DNA from: Streptomyces cyanogenus
GTDB taxonomy: Bacteria > Actinomycetota > Actinomycetes > Streptomycetales > Streptomycetaceae
DNA length: 64,000 nucleotides
Assembly (NCBI RefSeq): GCF_017526105.1
Contig: NZ_CP071839.1
Coordinates: 2,284,501-2,348,500 of the forward strand
Direction: 5' to 3'
The notes under the pieces were generated by a model that saw only the letters and a program-made list of their open reading frames with translations, ran no database searches and had not been told where the DNA came from. The position numbers and the translations under genes were made by a program. Below, one piece after another: positions 1 through 8,259 of this stretch. Numbering within the stretch: the first letter of the stretch is position 1; the number at the start of each line of letters is the position of its first letter.

Positions 1-762
1 GCCGCCGGGCGGCGCTCGCGGGCGCGGACCGAGCACGGGCGGACCACCGGGGCCCGGCGGCCCCGGGGGGCGCTGACCAAGCTGCACCTGGCCGCGACCG
101 TGCAGGCCGCCGCGCCGCACCAGCGGGCGCGCGGCCGGTCCGGGCCGGGGCTGGTGGTCCGGCGGGACGATCTGCGGCAGGCGGCCCGGGAGGGGCGTGA
201 GGGCAACCTCGTGCTGTTCGTGGTGGACGCCTCCGGGTCGATGGCCGCGCGGCAGCGGATGAGCGCCGTGAAGGGTGCCGTGCTGTCGCTGCTGCTGGAC
301 GCCTATCAGCGGCGGGACAAGGTGGGACTGGTGACCTTCCGGGGCGCGGGCGCCGATGTCGCGCTGCCGCCGACGTCCTCCGTCGACGCCGCCGCCGCGC
401 GGCTGGAGTCGCTGCCGACCGGAGGGCGTACGCCGCTCGCGGCCGGGCTGCTCAAGGCGCACGAGGTGCTGCGCGTGGAGCGGCTGCGGGATCCGGCGCG
501 GCGGGCCCTGGTGGTCGTGGTGACCGACGGCCGGGCCACCGGCGGCCCGGAGCCGGTCGCCCTCGCGGGGCGTGCGGCGCGGCTGTTCGCCGCCGAGCAG
601 GTGGCCTCGGTGGTCGTCGACTGCGAGTCGGGACCGGTGCGGCTCGGGCTCGCCGGGCAGCTGGCCGGGGAACTGGGCGGTACGGCGGTGACGCTGGACG
701 AGCTGCGGGCGGACTCGATCGCCGGGCTGGTAAAGGGAATGCAGAGCGGGAGGGCCGCGTAA
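1..762 (+). CDS. Chelatase-type VWA domain protein, 3' portion
   Basis: The frame is open from base 1, so the start lies outside the window. What remains is a basic linker followed by a von Willebrand A domain whose MIDAS motif is DASGS (in VVDASGSMAA), with a later TDG (VVTDGRATGG). This is the arrangement of the C-terminal half of ChlD/BchD-like magnesium or cobalt chelatase subunits, which work with an AAA+ module to drive metal insertion. The stop codon overlaps the ATG of cobO by one base (TAATG). Its place at the head of the cobalamin genes points to a role with the cobaltochelatase CobN; that partner assignment is inference. Confidence 0.8.
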   Translation, partial: AAGRRSRARTEHGRTTGARRPRGALTKLHLAATVQAAAPHQRARGRSGPGLVVRRDDLRQAAREGREGNLVLFVVDASGSMAARQRMSAVKGAVLSLLLDAYQRRDKVGLVTFRGAGADVALPPTSSVDAAAARLESLPTGGRTPLAAGLLKAHEVLRVERLRDPARRALVVVVTDGRATGGPEPVALAGRAARLFAAEQVASVVVDCESGPVRLGLAGQLAGELGGTAVTLDELRADSIAGLVKGMQSGRAA

Positions 763-1364
763 TGCCGCAGGGACAGCCGAGTGTCGTACCCGAGGACGGT
801 CTGACGACCCGCCAGCGCCGCAACCGGCCGCTGGTCGTCGTGCACACGGGCGTCGGCAAGGGCAAGTCCACCGCCGCTTTCGGGCTCGCGCTGCGCGCCT
901 GGAACCAGGGCTGGCCCATCGGGGTGTTCCAGTTCGTCAAGTCGGCGAAGTGGAAGGTCGGCGAGGAGAACGCGCTCAAGGTGCTCGGCGCCTCCGGGCA
1001 GGGCGGGACCGTCGACTGGCACAAGATGGGCGAGGGCTGGTCGTGGGTCCAGCGGGACCTCGACAACTCGACCAACGAGGAGAAGGCCCGCGAGGGCTGG
1101 GAGCAGGTCAAGCGGGACCTGGCCGCCGAGACGTACCGGCTGTACGTGCTGGACGAGTTCGCGTATCCGATGCACTGGGGCTGGGTCGACACCGACGAGG
1201 TCGTGGAGGTGCTGCGGAACCGGCCCGGTACCCAGCATGTGGTGATCACCGGGCGGAACGCGCCGGAGAGACTGGTGGACTTCGCCGACCTCGTCACCGA
1301 CATGTCCAAGGTCAAGCACCCCATGGACGTGGGGCAGAAGGGCCAGAAGGGCATCGAGTGGTGA
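762..1364 (+). CDS. cobO: Cob(I)yrinic acid a,c-diamide adenosyltransferase
   Basis: A 200-residue protein of the CobA/BtuR/CobO family, which transfers the 5'-deoxyadenosyl group of ATP to reduced cob(I)yrinic acid a,c-diamide in the cytoplasm. The N-terminal P-loop reads GVGKGKST at about residues 30-37, followed by the family signature FQFVKSAKW and LDEFAYPMHWGW. Length is normal for the family. It starts one base before the end of the VWA gene, and its TGA overlaps the GTG of cobB, so it is translationally coupled on both sides. Confidence 0.93.
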   Translation: MPQGQPSVVPEDGLTTRQRRNRPLVVVHTGVGKGKSTAAFGLALRAWNQGWPIGVFQFVKSAKWKVGEENALKVLGASGQGGTVDWHKMGEGWSWVQRDLDNSTNEEKAREGWEQVKRDLAAETYRLYVLDEFAYPMHWGWVDTDEVVEVLRNRPGTQHVVITGRNAPERLVDFADLVTDMSKVKHPMDVGQKGQKGIEW

Positions 1365-2734
1365 CGTCCGTTCCCCGGCTGGTCGTCGCCGCGCCCTCCT
1401 CGGGCAGCGGCAAGACCACCGTCGCCACGGGGCTGATGGCCGCGTTCGCCGCGCGGGGGCTCGCCGTGTCCCCGCACAAGGTCGGGCCGGACTACATCGA
1501 CCCCGGGTACCACGCCCTCGCGACCGGGCGGGTGGGGCGCAACCTGGACGCGTACCTGTGCGGGCCGGAGCTGGTCGCTCCGCTGTTCCTGCACGGGGCG
1601 CGCGGGTGTGACCTGGCCGTGGTCGAGGGTGTGATGGGGCTGTACGACGGGGCCGCCGGGGAAGGCGAGCTGGCGTCCACCGCGCATGTCGCCAAGCTGC
1701 TGCGGGCGCCGGTGGTGCTCGTCGTGGACGCGTCGTCGCAGTCGCGGTCGGTGGCGGCTCTGGTGCACGGGTTCGCGTCGTGGGATCCGCAGGTGCGGGT
1801 CGGGGGCGTGATCCTGAACAAGGTCGGGTCCGACCGGCACGAGGCGCTGCTGCGGGAGGCCCTGGACTCGGCGGGGGTGCCCGTTCTCGGGGTGCTGCGG
1901 CGGGTGGCCCAGGTGGAGACGCCGTCGCGGCACCTGGGGCTGGTACCGGTCGCCGAACGGCGTTCCGCGGCGGTCGAGGCGGTGGCGTCGATGGCTGAGC
2001 AGGTGGTACGGGGGTGTGACCTGGACGCGCTGGAGGCACTCGCCCGGAGTGCCGGCGCCCTCCCAGGGGGCCCGGCCCCCTGGACCCCCGTTCGCCCGCC
2101 CACCCGTCCGACCCGGTCGGCCGGGAAGCGAGCGCCTGTCGTCGCCGTGGCCGGCGGGCCGGCGTTCACCTTCTCCTATGCCGAGCACACCGAGCTGCTC
2201 GCCGCCGCCGGTGCCGAGGTCGTCCCCTTCGATCCGCTCCACGATGAGCGACTGCCCGAAGAAACGGCCGGGTTGGTCATCGGAGGCGGCTTCCCCGAGG
2301 TGTACGCCGCCGAGCTGTCCGCCAACGAGCCGCTGCGCAGGGCCGTGGCGGACCTGGCCCGCTCCGGCGCCCCCGTGGCCGCCGAATGCGCCGGACTGCT
2401 CTATCTGTGCCGCGAGTTGGACGGGCAGCCCATGTGCGGCGTGCTCGACGCCACCGCGCGGATGACCGAACGGCTGACGCTCGGCTACCGGGACGCCGTG
2501 GCCGTCGGGGACAGTGTGCTGGCGGCGGCCGGGACGCGGATGCGGGGGCACGAGTTCCACCGCACGGTCGTCGAGCCCGGCGCCGGTGCCGCTCCCGCCT
2601 GGGGCGTGCGCGCCCCGGTGAGGCGGGTCGAAGGTTTCGTACAGCAGGGTGTGCACGCGAGTTATCTGCACACGCACTGGGCGTCCGAGCCCGGTGTCGC
2701 CCGTCGGTTCGTGGAGAGGTGCCGGACGTCATGA
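1361..2734 (+). CDS. cobB: (Hydrogeno)cobyrinic acid a,c-diamide synthase
   Basis: A 457-residue glutamine-dependent amidotransferase (CobB/CbiA family) that amidates the a and c carboxylates of the corrin ring using ATP. The N-terminal dethiobiotin-synthetase-like domain has the P-loop SSGSGKTT near residue 12. The C-terminal class I-like glutaminase domain carries its catalytic Cys at about residue 343 (AAECAGLLYLC) and the GGGFPEVY motif. GTG at 1361 is chosen because it overlaps the cobO stop (GTGA). A longer upstream reading frame exists but runs across cobO. The TGA overlaps the ATG of cobI. Confidence 0.93.
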   Translation: MTSVPRLVVAAPSSGSGKTTVATGLMAAFAARGLAVSPHKVGPDYIDPGYHALATGRVGRNLDAYLCGPELVAPLFLHGARGCDLAVVEGVMGLYDGAAGEGELASTAHVAKLLRAPVVLVVDASSQSRSVAALVHGFASWDPQVRVGGVILNKVGSDRHEALLREALDSAGVPVLGVLRRVAQVETPSRHLGLVPVAERRSAAVEAVASMAEQVVRGCDLDALEALARSAGALPGGPAPWTPVRPPTRPTRSAGKRAPVVAVAGGPAFTFSYAEHTELLAAAGAEVVPFDPLHDERLPEETAGLVIGGGFPEVYAAELSANEPLRRAVADLARSGAPVAAECAGLLYLCRELDGQPMCGVLDATARMTERLTLGYRDAVAVGDSVLAAAGTRMRGHEFHRTVVEPGAGAAPAWGVRAPVRRVEGFVQQGVHASYLHTHWASEPGVARRFVERCRTS

Positions 2735-3462
2735 GCAGCAGGCTGGTCGGGGTCGGGGTCGGTCCCGGTGATCCGGAGCTGGTGACCGTCAAGGGGGTCA
2801 ACGCGCTGCGGGCCGCCGATGTCGTCGTCGTACCCGTCATGGACACCCTGGAGCGGGGGCGGGCCGAGGCGACGGTGCTGCACTACGTGCCGGAGGAGAA
2901 GGTCGTCCGGGTGGTGTTCGCGCTGAACGAGCGGTCCGACCGGGCTCGGCGGGAGGCGGCCTGGGACGCGGCCGGTGCCCGGGTCGCCGAGCTGCTCGCG
3001 CGGCACGGGTCCGTCGCGTTCGCCACCATCGGGGACCCGAACGTGTACTCGACGTTCACCTATCTGGCGCAGACCATCGCGGAGCTGGTGCCGGGTGTCG
3101 TCGTGGAGACGGTGCCCGGGATCACCGCCATGCAGGACCTCGCGGCGCGGTCGGGGGCCGTGCTGACCGAGGGCACCGAGCCGCTCACCCTCGTACCGGT
3201 GACGGCCGGGTCGGCCGTGCTGAAGGAGGCGCTGGCCGGGCCGGGGACCGTGGTGGCGTACAAGTTCGGGCGGCAGGCCGCCGAGGTGGCCGAGGCACTG
3301 GCGGAGAACGGGCGGCTGCAGGACGCCGTGTGGGGGTCGGCGCTGGGACTGCCGGAGGAGTCGGTGCGGCCGGCCGCCGAGCTGGACGGGACGCCGCTGC
3401 CGTACCTGTCGACGCTGATCGCGCCCCCGCGGCGGGACGGCGGGCGGGGCGGGAAGCTGTGA
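2731..3462 (+). CDS. cobI: Precorrin-2 C20-methyltransferase
   Basis: A 243-residue SAM-dependent tetrapyrrole methylase that methylates C20 of precorrin-2. It opens with the family motif VGVGPGDPELVTVKG, has the conserved VAFATIGDPNVYSTF segment and the VETVPGITAMQDLAA motif that lines the SAM site. The ATG at 2731 overlaps the cobB stop by four bases. It is the last gene of the first cob block: a ZIP transporter on the opposite strand follows before cobM. Confidence 0.93.
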   Translation: MSSRLVGVGVGPGDPELVTVKGVNALRAADVVVVPVMDTLERGRAEATVLHYVPEEKVVRVVFALNERSDRARREAAWDAAGARVAELLARHGSVAFATIGDPNVYSTFTYLAQTIAELVPGVVVETVPGITAMQDLAARSGAVLTEGTEPLTLVPVTAGSAVLKEALAGPGTVVAYKFGRQAAEVAEALAENGRLQDAVWGSALGLPEESVRPAAELDGTPLPYLSTLIAPPRRDGGRGGKL

Positions 3463-3527
3463 GACCGGGCACCGCGACGCCGGGCACACGGCCGGCCGGT
3501 CGAGCCGGTTCACCTGGTGGAGCCGGT

Positions 3528-4262
3528 TCAGCCGGAGATGCCGACCACCAGCCAGATGAACGCGACGCCGGCCACCGTGCACAGCAGGGTGGAGCGGGCC
3601 GGGTGCTCGTGGTGGGCCTCGGGCAGGATCTCCGCGGCGGCGAGGTAGAGCAGCACACCGCCGAAGAGACCCAGATAGCCGCCGAGCACCGGTTCGGGGA
3701 TGTGGAAGAAGGCCGTGGACAGCGCCCCCAGCACGGGTGCGCAGGCGTCCGCGACCAGCATGGCGACGGCCCGGCGGCGCGCGTTGCCGTACAGGCTGGT
3801 CAGGGTGAAGGTGTTGAAGCCGTCCGCGAAGTCGTGGGCGATCACGGCGAGCGCGACGGCCGTGCCCATGCCGCCGCCCACCTGGAAGGCCGCGCCCATC
3901 GCCACGCCGTCCATCGCGCTGTGCCCGACCATCGCGCCGGCCGCGGCCAGGCCCACCTCGGGCGCCCGGTGGTGGTTGCGCCCCTCGGCGCCGCCGTGCG
4001 CCGCCTGACGGGCGGCCAGGGTGCGCTCGACCAGATGGGCGAACAGGAACCCGGCCACGAACAGCAGCAGGGCGGCGGGCACGCCGAAGACCTCGCGGTC
4101 GGCCGCGCGCAACGCCTCCGGCAGCAGGTCCAGGCCGACCACGCCGAGCATCAGCCCGCCGGCCAGGCCCAGGACCAGGTGGCGGCGGTCGGTCACGCGC
4201 TGTGCCGTCCAGCCGCCGGCCAGCGTCATCAGGAACGCGCCGAGCGCGACGAAGACCGCCAT
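3528..4262 (-). CDS. ZIP family metal transporter
   Basis: A 244-residue membrane protein with about eight hydrophobic segments. The two ZIP metal-binding helices are visible: HSAMDGVAMG (about residues 128-137) and HDFADGFNTF (about 157-166). A further acidic/His patch reads EILPEAHHEH near residue 215. The family moves divalent metal ions such as zinc, and sometimes cobalt or iron, into the cytoplasm. It sits between cobI and cobM on the opposite strand, with only 82 bases separating its start from that of cobM. Cobalt supply for the corrin ring is a reasonable inference, but the sequence does not fix the metal. Confidence 0.85.
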   Translation of the reverse strand: MAVFVALGAFLMTLAGGWTAQRVTDRRHLVLGLAGGLMLGVVGLDLLPEALRAADREVFGVPAALLLFVAGFLFAHLVERTLAARQAAHGGAEGRNHHRAPEVGLAAAGAMVGHSAMDGVAMGAAFQVGGGMGTAVALAVIAHDFADGFNTFTLTSLYGNARRRAVAMLVADACAPVLGALSTAFFHIPEPVLGGYLGLFGGVLLYLAAAEILPEAHHEHPARSTLLCTVAGVAFIWLVVGISG

Positions 4263-4344
4263 AGGCCCTTGCTATCGGATGGACCCGCGTTCCCGCACCT
4301 CCGACAGCAACAACCGCAGTACTCGTAGGAGAGGACCGATTCCC

Positions 4345-5163
4345 ATGGCCGAAGCCCCCACCGGCAAGGTGACCTTCGTCGGTGCCGGCCCCGGCGCCGC
4401 CGATCTGCTGACGTTCCGTGCCGCACGGGCCATCGCCGAGGCCGACGTGGTGATCTGGGCCGCGAGCCTGGTCCAGGCGGAGGTCCTCGAACACGCTCGC
4501 GAGGACGCCGAGATCCTGGACTCGGCGACCATGTCCCTGGAGGACGTCGTCGCCGTGTACCGACGTGCGTTCGAGGAGGGCCTGAGGGTCGCCCGGATCC
4601 ACTCCGGCGATCCGGCCCTGTGGGGCGGCACGCAGGAGCAGCTGGACCGCTGCCACGAGATCGGCATCGCGACCGAGGTCGTCCCGGGTGTGTCGTCCTT
4701 CTCCGCGGTGGCCGCGCTCGCCCGGCGCGAGCTGACGATTCCCGAGGTCGCGCAGTCCGTGGTGCTGACCCGGCTGGGCGGCGGCAAGACGCCGATGCCG
4801 CCCGGCGAGGAGGTGCGCGAGTTCGCCCGCCACGGCACCACGATGGCGGTCTTCCTGTCGGCGGCGCGCAGCGGACAGCTGGTGCGCGAGCTGCTGGAGG
4901 GCGGTTATCCGACGGACACCCCGGTGGTCATCGCCTACCAGGCGACCTGGCCGGAGGAACTGATCGTGAAGTGCACGGTGGGCACGCTGGAGGAGACGGT
5001 CAAGGAGCACAAGCTCTGGAAGCACACCCTGTTCCTGGTGGGCCCGGCACTGGACGCCCGCGGGACGCGCTCGCACCTGTACCACCCGGGTCACTTCCAC
5101 GGCTACCGCAAGGCGGACCCGCAGGCGCGGCGGGCGCTGCGCGAGCAGAGGGCGAAGAGTTGA
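4345..5163 (+). CDS. cobM: Precorrin-4 C11-methyltransferase
   Basis: A 272-residue SAM-dependent methylase of the CobM/CbiF group, with FVGAGPGAADLLTFRAAR at the N-terminus, RIHSGDPALWGGTQEQ in the middle and EVVPGVSSFSAVAA at the SAM pocket. The start at 4345 follows GTAGGAGAGG at 4325-4334. An open frame runs further upstream, but it would overlap the divergent ZIP gene. The TGA at 5161-5163 overlaps a TTG start for cobL. Confidence 0.93.
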   Translation: MAEAPTGKVTFVGAGPGAADLLTFRAARAIAEADVVIWAASLVQAEVLEHAREDAEILDSATMSLEDVVAVYRRAFEEGLRVARIHSGDPALWGGTQEQLDRCHEIGIATEVVPGVSSFSAVAALARRELTIPEVAQSVVLTRLGGGKTPMPPGEEVREFARHGTTMAVFLSAARSGQLVRELLEGGYPTDTPVVIAYQATWPEELIVKCTVGTLEETVKEHKLWKHTLFLVGPALDARGTRSHLYHPGHFHGYRKADPQARRALREQRAKS

Positions 5164-6485
5164 TCACGGTCGTCGGTACGGGGACGGGTACGCCCGTCGC
5201 CGAGGACGTCCTGGCGGGTGCCGCACTGGTCGTCGGCGGCCGCCGGCACCTGGACGCGCTACGGCTGCCGGAGGGTGCCGAGCGGGTCGTGCTCGGTCCG
5301 CTGGCGCCGGCGCTGGACGTCGTCGAACGGCACCTGGAGAAGGCGAGCCGGGTCGTCGTGCTGGCCTCCGGTGACCCGGGGTTCTTCGGGATCGTGCGGG
5401 TACTGGCCGAGCGGTTCGGGCCGGGGCTGCTGGACGTACGGCCGGGGGTGTCCTCGGTGGCGACCGCCTTCGCGCGGATCGGGCTGCCGTGGGACGACGC
5501 GGTCGTGGTCAGCGCGCACGGCCGGGAGCTGCGTACGGCGGTCAACGTGTGCCGGGCCCGGCCGAAGGTGGCGGTGCTGACGGGACCGGGAGCGGGCCCC
5601 GCGGAACTGGGGGCGGCGCTGCTGACCGACCCGTGCGCGCCGGGGGCCGCGTCGGCCGGACCGGGATCCGCGCCCGTGGCCGGGCCCGCCGAGCCGGTGA
5701 TCGCGCCGGCGCGCGCACCCGGCGGGCGGGTGCTCGTCGTCGCCTCCGCCCTCGGATCCGCTCGGGAGCGGGTCGAGTGGGTCACGCCCGCCGAGGCCGC
5801 CGCCCGGGACTGGGGCCCGGACGTCAGCGTGGTGCTGTGCCTCGACGAGACCCGGGCCCTCAGCGGAGTCCGTACGGTCGCGGGGGCGCCGGCCGGTCCC
5901 GCCGGCTGGGCCCTGGACGAGGACCGGTTCGCACACCGGGACTCGATGATCACCAAGTTCGAGGTGCGGGCACTGGCCCTGGCCCGGCTGGGGCCACGCC
6001 TGGGCGACCTGGTGTGGGACGTGGGCGCCGGGTCGGGCTCGGTCGCGGTGGAGTGCGCGCGGCTCGGTGCGGCCGTCGTCGCCGTCGAGAAGGCCCCGGA
6101 CGGGGTCGCGCGGATCCGCGCCAACGCGGACGCCCACGGCGTGGACGTGCGGGTGGTGCAGGGCTCGGCACCCTCCGCCCTGGCGGGGCTGGACGATCCG
6201 GACGCCGTGTTCGTCGGCGGTGGGGGGCGCGACCTGCCCGCCGTCGTCGGCGCGTGCGCCCGGCGGGCCCGGCGGACCGTGGTCGTCGCCATGGCCGCCC
6301 TCGACCGGGTGCCGGCGGCGCGCGAGGCGCTCACCGGCGCCGGGTTCGCCTGTGACGGCGTGCTGTTGCAGTCCTCGCGGCTGGCGCCGCTGCCCGGGGA
6401 CGTGACCCGGCTGGCGGCCACCAATCCTGTGTTCCTGCTGTGGGGCGTGCGCACCCCGGCGTCTAGAGAAGGAGTTGCCCAGTGA
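5160..6485 (+). CDS. cobL: Precorrin-6Y C5,15-methyltransferase (decarboxylating), CbiE-CbiT fusion
   Basis: A 441-residue two-domain enzyme that methylates C5 and C15 and decarboxylates the C12 acetate side chain of precorrin-6Y. The CbiE-like domain (about 1-200) starts ITVVGTGTG and has ASGDPGFFGIVR and RPGVSSVATAFA. The CbiT-like domain (about 240-441) has the class I methyltransferase motif VWDVGAGSGSVAVE and the segment DRFAHRDSMITK. The TTG at 5160 is preferred: it gives a TTGA overlap with the cobM stop and leaves the first beta-strand intact. The stop overlaps the GTG of the next gene. Confidence 0.92.
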   Translation: MITVVGTGTGTPVAEDVLAGAALVVGGRRHLDALRLPEGAERVVLGPLAPALDVVERHLEKASRVVVLASGDPGFFGIVRVLAERFGPGLLDVRPGVSSVATAFARIGLPWDDAVVVSAHGRELRTAVNVCRARPKVAVLTGPGAGPAELGAALLTDPCAPGAASAGPGSAPVAGPAEPVIAPARAPGGRVLVVASALGSARERVEWVTPAEAAARDWGPDVSVVLCLDETRALSGVRTVAGAPAGPAGWALDEDRFAHRDSMITKFEVRALALARLGPRLGDLVWDVGAGSGSVAVECARLGAAVVAVEKAPDGVARIRANADAHGVDVRVVQGSAPSALAGLDDPDAVFVGGGGRDLPAVVGACARRARRTVVVAMAALDRVPAAREALTGAGFACDGVLLQSSRLAPLPGDVTRLAATNPVFLLWGVRTPASREGVAQ

Positions 6486-8185
6486 TCGGCCTCATTTCCG
6501 CCACGGCGGCGGGCGCGGCGGCGCGGGACCGGCTGGCCGCGGCCTGGCCGGACCGGACGCGCGTGTACGAGGGTCCCGTCGGGGAGGCCGTACGGGCCGC
6601 GTTCGCGGAGTGCGAGCAGCTGGTGTGCTTCCTGGCGACGGGCGCGGTGGTACGGCTGCTCGCGCCGCTGCTCGGTGACAAGGCGGCCGACCCGGGCGTG
6701 GTCTGCGTGGACGAGGGCGGCCGGTTCGCGGTGTCGCTGGTCGGCGGGCACGGCGGCGGGGCCAACGAACTCGCCCGCGAGGTCGGGGAGTTGCTGGGTG
6801 CCGAGCCGGTGGTGACGACCGCGACGGACTCCGCGGGACTGCCGGGTCTGGACACGCTCGGGCTGCCGTACGAGGGTGCGGTCGCCGTGGTCTCCCGGGC
6901 GCTGCTGGACGGCGAACCGGTCGCCCTGGAGGCGGAGGTGGCGTGGCCGCTGCCGCCGCTGCCGCTCGCGCCACAGGGGCCGTACACGATCCGGCTCACC
7001 GACCGGGCCGTGACGCCCGGCGAGCGGGAGGTGCTGCTCAGGCCGCCGTCGCTGGTGGTCGGCGTCGGCGCGTCGAAGGGCGCGCCGGCCGAGGAGATCC
7101 TCGCCCTGGTCGAGGAGGCGCTGCGGGAGGCGGGGCTGTCGCCGCGGTCGGTCGGCGAGCTGGCCACCGTGGACGCCAAGGCCGGGGAGCCCGGCGTCGT
7201 GGCGGCCGCCGAGCGGCTCGGGGTGCCCCTGGTGACGTACTCGGCCGAGGAGCTGGCGGGCGTGGCGGTGCCGAACCCGTCCGCGGCGCCGCTCGCGGCC
7301 GTCGGCACCCCTTCGGTCGCCGAGGCCGCCGCCCTGGTGCGCGGCGGTGAACTCCTCGTGCCCAAGCGGAAGTCCGAGCGTGCCGACGGGCAGCCGGCGA
7401 TGGCGACGTGTGCCGTGGCGCGGCGGCCGGGGCGCGGGCGGCTCGCGGTGGTCGGGCTCGGGCCGGGCGCCCGGGACCTGCTCACCCCGCGTGCGGCGGC
7501 CGAGCTGCGGCGGGCCTCGGTGCTGGTCGGGCTCGACCAGTACGTGGACCAGATCCGCGATCTGCTGCGGCCCGGCACCCGGGTGCTGGAGTCGGGGCTC
7601 GGCGCGGAGGAGGAGCGGGCCCGTACGGCGGTCGCGGAGGCCCGCAAGGGGCTGGCGGTGGCGCTGATCGGCAGCGGGGACGCGGGCGTGTACGCCATGG
7701 CCTCGCCGGCGCTCGCCGAGGCGTCCGACGACATCGACGTGGTCGGGGTGCCCGGGGTGACGGCAGCGCTGGCCGCCGGGGCGATCCTCGGCGCGCCGCT
7801 GGGCCACGACCACGTGTCCATCAGCCTGTCCGACCTGCACACGCCGTGGGAGGTCATCGAGCGCCGGGTGCGCGCGGCGGCCGAGGCGGACCTCGTCGTC
7901 ACCTTCTACAACCCGCGCTCCCGGGGCCGCGACTGGCAGCTGCCCAAGGCCCTCGCGATCCTCGCCGAGCACCGCGCACCGGCCACGCCCGTCGGTGTCG
8001 TCCGCAACGCCTCCCGGCCGGACGAGTCCAGCCGGGTCACCACGCTCGCCGGACTCGACCCGGCGACCGTCGACATGATGACGGTCGTCACCGTGGGCAA
8101 CACCGCGACCCGGACCGTCGCGGGGCGCATGGTGACCCCGCGCGGCTACCGCTGGCAGGAGAGCACCCGGGAGGAGGCCCGGTGA
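6482..8185 (+). CDS. cobJ: CbiG-CobJ fusion: cobalt-precorrin-5A hydrolase-like domain plus precorrin-3B C17-methyltransferase
   Basis: A 567-residue fusion. Residues 1 to about 310 are CbiG-like (VCFLATGAVVRL, GGHGGGANELAREV, VVGVGASKGAPAEEI). Residues about 318-555 are CobJ, starting RLAVVGLGPGARDLLT, with LIGSGDAGVYAMA, VVGVPGVTAALAAGA and VTFYNPRSRGRDWQL. CobJ makes the C17 methylation that accompanies ring contraction. CbiG belongs to the anaerobic route, where it removes acetaldehyde; its role in an aerobic-type set is not obvious from sequence. A strong ribosome site, GAAGGAG (6468-6474), precedes the GTG start. Confidence 0.9.
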   Translation: MIGLISATAAGAAARDRLAAAWPDRTRVYEGPVGEAVRAAFAECEQLVCFLATGAVVRLLAPLLGDKAADPGVVCVDEGGRFAVSLVGGHGGGANELAREVGELLGAEPVVTTATDSAGLPGLDTLGLPYEGAVAVVSRALLDGEPVALEAEVAWPLPPLPLAPQGPYTIRLTDRAVTPGEREVLLRPPSLVVGVGASKGAPAEEILALVEEALREAGLSPRSVGELATVDAKAGEPGVVAAAERLGVPLVTYSAEELAGVAVPNPSAAPLAAVGTPSVAEAAALVRGGELLVPKRKSERADGQPAMATCAVARRPGRGRLAVVGLGPGARDLLTPRAAAELRRASVLVGLDQYVDQIRDLLRPGTRVLESGLGAEEERARTAVAEARKGLAVALIGSGDAGVYAMASPALAEASDDIDVVGVPGVTAALAAGAILGAPLGHDHVSISLSDLHTPWEVIERRVRAAAEADLVVTFYNPRSRGRDWQLPKALAILAEHRAPATPVGVVRNASRPDESSRVTTLAGLDPATVDMMTVVTVGNTATRTVAGRMVTPRGYRWQESTREEAR

Positions 8186-8259
8186 CCCGGACCCTCCCCG
8201 GCCCGCCGTCCCCGCCGTACCCGCCGTACCCGTCCGTTTCGTCTGAGGAGACCTCGTGA
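8182..8259 (+). CDS. 25-residue Pro/Ser-rich linker ORF between cobJ and cbiX (tentative)
   Basis: GTG at 8182 overlaps the cobJ stop (GTGA), and the TGA at 8257-8259 overlaps the GTG start of cbiX (GTGA again). The peptide of 25 residues contains PPSPPYPPYPS and ends SSEETS. No function is recognised. The perfect fit between two coupled genes suggests it could serve to pass terminating ribosomes to cbiX, but cbiX also has its own GAGGAG site at 8245-8250, and chance is possible in a high-GC genome. Confidence 0.3.
   Translation: MTRTLPGPPSPPYPPYPSVSSEETS

Noticed and set aside
306..2677. Long minus-strand open frames opposite cobO and cobB
   Set aside because: Pro/Arg-rich translations without domains, while the plus strand encodes recognised enzymes.
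4263..4344. Cobalamin riboswitch upstream of cobM or the ZIP gene
   Set aside because: Only 82 bases separate the two starts, too little for the riboswitch fold, and no B12-box-like sequence was seen.
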